Source: Pseudomonadota bacterium | GTDB taxonomy: Bacteria > Pseudomonadota > Alphaproteobacteria > Rhizobiales > Xanthobacteraceae | NCBI GenBank assembly: GCA_021779635.1 | Contig: JAJYAH010000464.1 | Coordinates: forward strand, 1 to 5,947 | Length of the DNA stretch: 5,947 bases | Direction: 5' to 3' | Shown here: positions 4,626 through 5,947 of the stretch, piece by piece | Layout of the letters: each line of letters opens with the position of its first letter | How positions within the stretch are numbered: position 1 is the stretch's first letter | The notes under the pieces: generated by a model | What the model was told of the DNA's origin: nothing | What the model saw: the letters and a program-made list of their open reading frames with translations, nothing else | Databases searched by the model: none | Translations under genes and position numbers: made by a program

Positions 4626-5947
4626 TTACGCGGCGGTCGAACCGAATTCGGGAACGGCATCCTTCAGCACGGCCTTGATGGTAACTCGATCGTCATTCGC
4701 GATGGCCTGATCGAGCGCTGTGATCCACTTTCGCAGCGCCTGCATCGGCGGTTCGTTGGGCTTGGCCGCCATGATGCCGGCGACGCCGATCTCGACCGCC
4801 GGTTCCTCGCTGGCGAACAGGATTTCGTTCAATCGCTCCCCCGGCCGCATGCCGGTAAAGACGATCTCGATATCATGGCCGGGCTCCAGGCCGGACAGGC
4901 GGATCATCCGCTCGGCCAGTTCGACGATCTTGACCGGATGTCCCATGTTGAGCACGTAGACCGACACATCCGCGCGCGCCGGCGCCAAGGCATGGGTCGC
5001 GGCCGTCAGCACCAGATCGCAGGCTTCCCGGATCGTCATGAAATACCTGACCATGTCGGGATGGGTGACGGTGACCGGCCCGCCCGCCTCGATTTGCGCC
5101 TTGAACTTCGGCACCACCGAGCCATTCGACGCCAGCACATTGCCGAAGCGCACCGAGATCAGCCGCATCCGCGGCTTGCCACCCGACTGCGCGGCCAGAT
5201 CGTGATCCAGCGCCTGGCAATACATCTCGGCAAATCGCTTGGTGAGGCCGAGCATCGAGACCGGCTCGATCGCCTTGTCGGTCGAGATCATCACCATCGC
5301 CTCGGCACCGGCGGCCAGCGCCGCATCGGCGACATTCACCGATCCGAAGATGTTGGTCTTGACGCCTTCGCTCCAGTCGCGCTCCAGGATCGGCACATGC
5401 TTGAGGGCTGCCGCGTGAAACACGATATTCGGCTTGAACTCCTTCATCAGCCGCAGGATGCGTTCGCGGTCGCGGATATCAGCGATCCGGCCCTCGATGA
5501 CGGCGCTGGACTTGCGCTCGGCCAGGGCTTCCATCACGGCATAGAGCGCCGGCTCCGAATTTTCGATCACCAGCAACCGCGCGGCGCCGAATGTGGCGAC
5601 ACGTTCGCAGATCTCCGAACCGATCGAGCCGCCGCCGCCGGTGACGATCACCGCCTTGTCGCTCACCAGAGCCTCGAGGCGCGCATAGTCGATATTGACG
5701 CTGGAGCGCAACAACAGGTCCTCGACGGCGACCGTTGTCAGCCGCGGCGTATCTCCGCTCTCCAGCGACGGCAGGCGGCTGACGACAAGTCCAAGCCGGC
5801 GCGCCCGCATCAGCACCGCTTCCGGGTGCGCCTCGGGATCGAAGGCCGACGGCGTCATCACCACCCGCGCGATCGGCTTGTCACGTCTTGCAAAATCGCG
5901 GATCACGTCCTCGATGTCGTCGATTCCGCCGAGCACCGGAACATTTC
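4626..5947 (-). CDS. FlaA1/CapD/WbpM-type nucleotide-sugar 4,6-dehydratase, 5' end outside window
   Basis: The frame is open to the right edge. The GTG at 5936 is not the start, because codons for Asn-Val-Pro precede it and continue the VLGGIDDIEDVI segment of an N-terminal Rossmann-like domain. Full-length relatives have N-terminal membrane helices plus this domain, so some 200 or more residues are probably missing. Numbering from the 5936 codon, the NAD(P) loop is TGGGGSIGSE (99-108), followed by HAAALKHVPILE (174-185), the STDKA motif with Asp220/Lys221, LGLTK (229-233) carrying Lys233, VRFGNVLASNGSVVPKF (262-278) and FTGMRPGERLNE (360-371). The family converts UDP-GlcNAc to a 4-keto-6-deoxy intermediate for QuiNAc, FucNAc or bacillosamine-type sugars. 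The position normally Tyr or Met in the catalytic triad reads Leu229, though neighbouring Met228 could substitute. It lies upstream of the WbuB-like gene in the same direction, probably in one operon. The exact product is inferred. Confidence 0.93.
   Translation of the reverse strand, partial: NVPVLGGIDDIEDVIRDFARRDKPIARVVMTPSAFDPEAHPEAVLMRARRLGLVVSRLPSLESGDTPRLTTVAVEDLLLRSSVNIDYARLEALVSDKAVIVTGGGGSIGSEICERVATFGAARLLVIENSEPALYAVMEALAERKSSAVIEGRIADIRDRERILRLMKEFKPNIVFHAAALKHVPILERDWSEGVKTNIFGSVNVADAALAAGAEAMVMISTDKAIEPVSMLGLTKRFAEMYCQALDHDLAAQSGGKPRMRLISVRFGNVLASNGSVVPKFKAQIEAGGPVTVTHPDMVRYFMTIREACDLVLTAATHALAPARADVSVYVLNMGHPVKIVELAERMIRLSGLEPGHDIEIVFTGMRPGERLNEILFASEEPAVEIGVAGIMAAKPNEPPMQALRKWITALDQAIANDDRVTIKAVLKDAVPEFGSTAA

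Noticed and set aside
5934..5936. GTG as start codon of the dehydratase gene
   Set aside because: The frame continues upstream to the window edge with family-like residues (Asn-Val-Pro before Val-Leu-Gly-Gly), and full-length relatives have a long N-terminal membrane region. The gene is truncated by the window.

Overview
This GC-rich window lies inside a surface-polysaccharide (O-antigen, capsule or exopolysaccharide) locus of a Gram-negative bacterium. Codon usage, protein style and the wording of conserved motifs suggest an alphaproteobacterium, perhaps close to Bradyrhizobium or Rhodopseudomonas. That taxonomic call is an inference and rests on no marker gene.

Layout. The left end (1-1157, minus strand) holds the N-terminus of a mannose-1-phosphate guanylyltransferase, preceded 8 nt upstream by a UDP-glucuronate 4-epimerase-like sugar epimerase, so the two probably share an mRNA. 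A divergent intergenic region of about 200 bp (1158-1360) follows. It carries a terminator-like hairpin with a T-run on the plus strand. Two plus-strand genes come next (1361-3389): a polytopic membrane protein of the lysylphosphatidylglycerol-synthase-TM/UPF0104 family, and a WecA/WbpL-type polyprenyl-phosphate sugar-1-phosphate transferase. The gap between them is filled by five imperfect tandem copies of a 13-bp unit, the first of which contains the stop codon of the membrane protein. The right half (3392-5947, minus strand) holds a WbuB-like glycosyltransferase and, upstream of it, a FlaA1/CapD/WbpM-type nucleotide-sugar dehydratase that runs off the window edge. The transferase and glycosyltransferase genes converge with only 2 bp between their stop codons.

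How the genes fit together (inference from families). The dehydratase would make a 4-keto-6-deoxy-HexNAc nucleotide. A 4-reductase not present here would complete a sugar such as UDP-QuiNAc or UDP-FucNAc. The WbpL-like enzyme would load it as sugar-1-phosphate onto undecaprenyl phosphate at the inner membrane, and the WbuB-like enzyme would add a following sugar. The epimerase and guanylyltransferase would supply UDP-galacturonate and GDP-mannose for later residues. The gene content is ordinary for such a locus. The less ordinary signals are the 13-bp repeat array, the hairpin in the leader of the membrane protein gene, and a leucine at the catalytic Tyr/Met position of the dehydratase. I found no tRNA, rRNA, CRISPR array, insertion sequence or clearly novel system.
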